Shown: one piece after another, positions 5,097 through 5,574 of the stretch
How the letters are laid out: each line of letters opens with the position of its first letter
Position numbering within the stretch: position 1 is the stretch's first letter
Origin: Candidatus Pacearchaeota archaeon
GTDB lineage: Archaea; Nanobdellota; Nanobdellia; Pacearchaeales; GW2011-AR1
Assembly (NCBI GenBank): GCA_016866915.1
Contig: VGKR01000029.1
Coordinates: 1-5,574 of the forward strand
Reading direction: 5' to 3'
DNA: 5,574 bases
Made by a program: the position numbers and the translations under genes
Notes under the pieces: generated by a model
What the model saw: the letters and a program-made list of their open reading frames with translations, nothing else
Told to the model about the DNA's origin: nothing
Database searches by the model: none

Positions 5097-5391
5097 AGAT
5101 AAAATAAATTATTTTGGAAACAATTCAATTAAAGATACTGTGCTTTGGCTAAGACAAAACAGCGGTATAAGAGAAGAGGATGCTGAAAGATTTGCTGAAG
5201 GATTGATTAATGGGCGTAGAGAAGCAAGAGTTTTTTATGAAAGTCACTTGCCTGAAGAAGTAGTGCGTCAGTGCAGGGAGAGCAGTGGAGATGTTGAAGG
5301 AGATTATGTAAGAAATTTGATAGAAAAATATAGGGAACATTCTGCTATCTGTAATGAAACTCCAATAAAAAATAAGGAGGAAGAAATATGA
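5089..5391 (+). CDS. Unrecognised small acidic protein between S17 and L14
   Basis: I do not recognise this 100-residue protein. It is probably soluble and largely helical, with no signal peptide, membrane segment or Cys pairs of a zinc site (only C62 and C88). It has about 23 Asp/Glu against about 15 Lys/Arg, so it is acidic, unlike the basic ribosomal proteins around it, and it uses Arg more than Lys. Segments worth a search are IKDTVLWLRQNSGIREEDAE (14-33), RFAEGLINGRREARVFYESH (34-53) and VEGDYVRNLIEKYREH (69-84). The ATG overlaps the S17 stop by 8 nt and has GGGGAG upstream; the TGA overlaps the L14 ATG (ATGA). The tight coupling argues for a real, co-translated gene. Standard archaeal operons place L14 directly after S17, so this is an insertion. 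A ribosome-associated role is only a guess from location. Confidence 0.75.
   Translation: MDEDKINYFGNNSIKDTVLWLRQNSGIREEDAERFAEGLINGRREARVFYESHLPEEVVRQCRESSGDVEGDYVRNLIEKYREHSAICNETPIKNKEEEI
5376..5381 (+). promoter_or_regulatory. Shine-Dalgarno sequence for L14
   Basis: GGAGGA within AAGGAGGAAG lies 6 nt before the L14 ATG at 5388, inside the last codons of the acidic protein. It is the best Shine-Dalgarno match in the window and fixes the L14 start. Confidence 0.8.
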
Positions 5392-5574
5392 AAGCGATTT
5401 CAGCAAGAGTAACTCGGGGATTAAATTTAGGTTCAAAACTTGTTGCAGCTGATAATAGTGGGGCAAAAATCGTGAGGCTTGTCTCTGTTAAAGGTGGAAA
5501 AGGCAGAAAAGGAAGACAAATGAGTGGAAAAGTTGCTGATAGAGTTAAAATTAGTGTAAGAAAAGGAGATCCTG
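5388..5574 (+). CDS. rpl14: 50S ribosomal protein L14 (uL14), 3'-truncated
   Basis: L14 binds 23S rRNA at the subunit interface, beside L19e/L3 and a site used by recycling and anti-association factors. The window ends after 62 full codons; archaeal L14 is usually about 132-140 residues, so roughly half is visible. The translation opens MKAISARVTRGLNLGSKLVA (1-20) and continues ADNSGAKIVRLVSVKG (20-35; family core DNSGAK at 21-26), then a Gly/Lys/Arg loop, and VADRVKISVRKGDP (49-62), matching the archaeal pattern ending in VSVKKG. The ATG is well supported by GGAGGA upstream and by its overlap with the preceding TGA (ATGA, 5388-5391). The next archaeal genes expected downstream would be L24 and S4e, which lie outside the window. 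Confidence 0.96.
   Translation, partial: MKAISARVTRGLNLGSKLVAADNSGAKIVRLVSVKGGKGRKGRQMSGKVADRVKISVRKGDP

Overview
The window is a stretch of an archaeal S10/spc-type ribosomal protein operon, with every gene on the + strand. The proteins are archaeal in type: aIF1/SUI1 with an N-terminal Cys pair set, L4 with the archaeal/eukaryotic RSGKGK-RGRRY motif, and S17 with a Cys-containing archaeal N-terminus. The DNA is very AT-rich and the coding strand is A-rich. Proteins are short and Lys-rich, and spacers are 1-2 nt or replaced by ATGA overlaps. RNase P p29 (rnp1), often found between SUI1 and S17, is absent here. Together these suggest a reduced-genome, DPANN-like archaeon (Woesearchaeota/Pacearchaeota-like). 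That placement is an inference, because no phylogeny could be run.

Layout: L3 (5' truncated, 1-579), L4 (576-1421), L23 (1418-1660), L2 (1662-2363), S19 (2365-2763), L22 (2766-3463, disrupted), S3 (3465-4160), L29 (4162-4338), aIF1/SUI1 (4340-4639), S17 (4668-5096), an unrecognised acidic 100-residue protein (5089-5391) and L14 (5388 to the window end, 3' truncated). There is no stretch of 300 bases without a gene. The only spacer longer than 2 nt is 28 nt (4640-4667), and no promoter or terminator is evident. L3, L4, L23, L2, L22, L29 and L14 build the large subunit, S19, S3 and S17 build the small subunit, and aIF1 acts in start-codon selection.

Two places stand out. First, the L22 gene carries a perfect 122-bp tandem duplication (2905-3028 and 3027-3150, 124 matching bases). 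It shifts the frame and splits L22 into a Lys/Glu-rich N-terminal piece that runs into a stop, and an L22 core that could start at a GTG overlapping that stop. Removing one copy gives one continuous 191-residue L22. Adding one base to the A10 run at the junction would instead make an in-frame 41-codon duplication. This is either a very recent mutation, a recoded gene, or an assembly/sequencing artefact. Second, a small acidic protein of unknown function with its own Shine-Dalgarno sequence sits between S17 and L14, where archaea normally have no gene.
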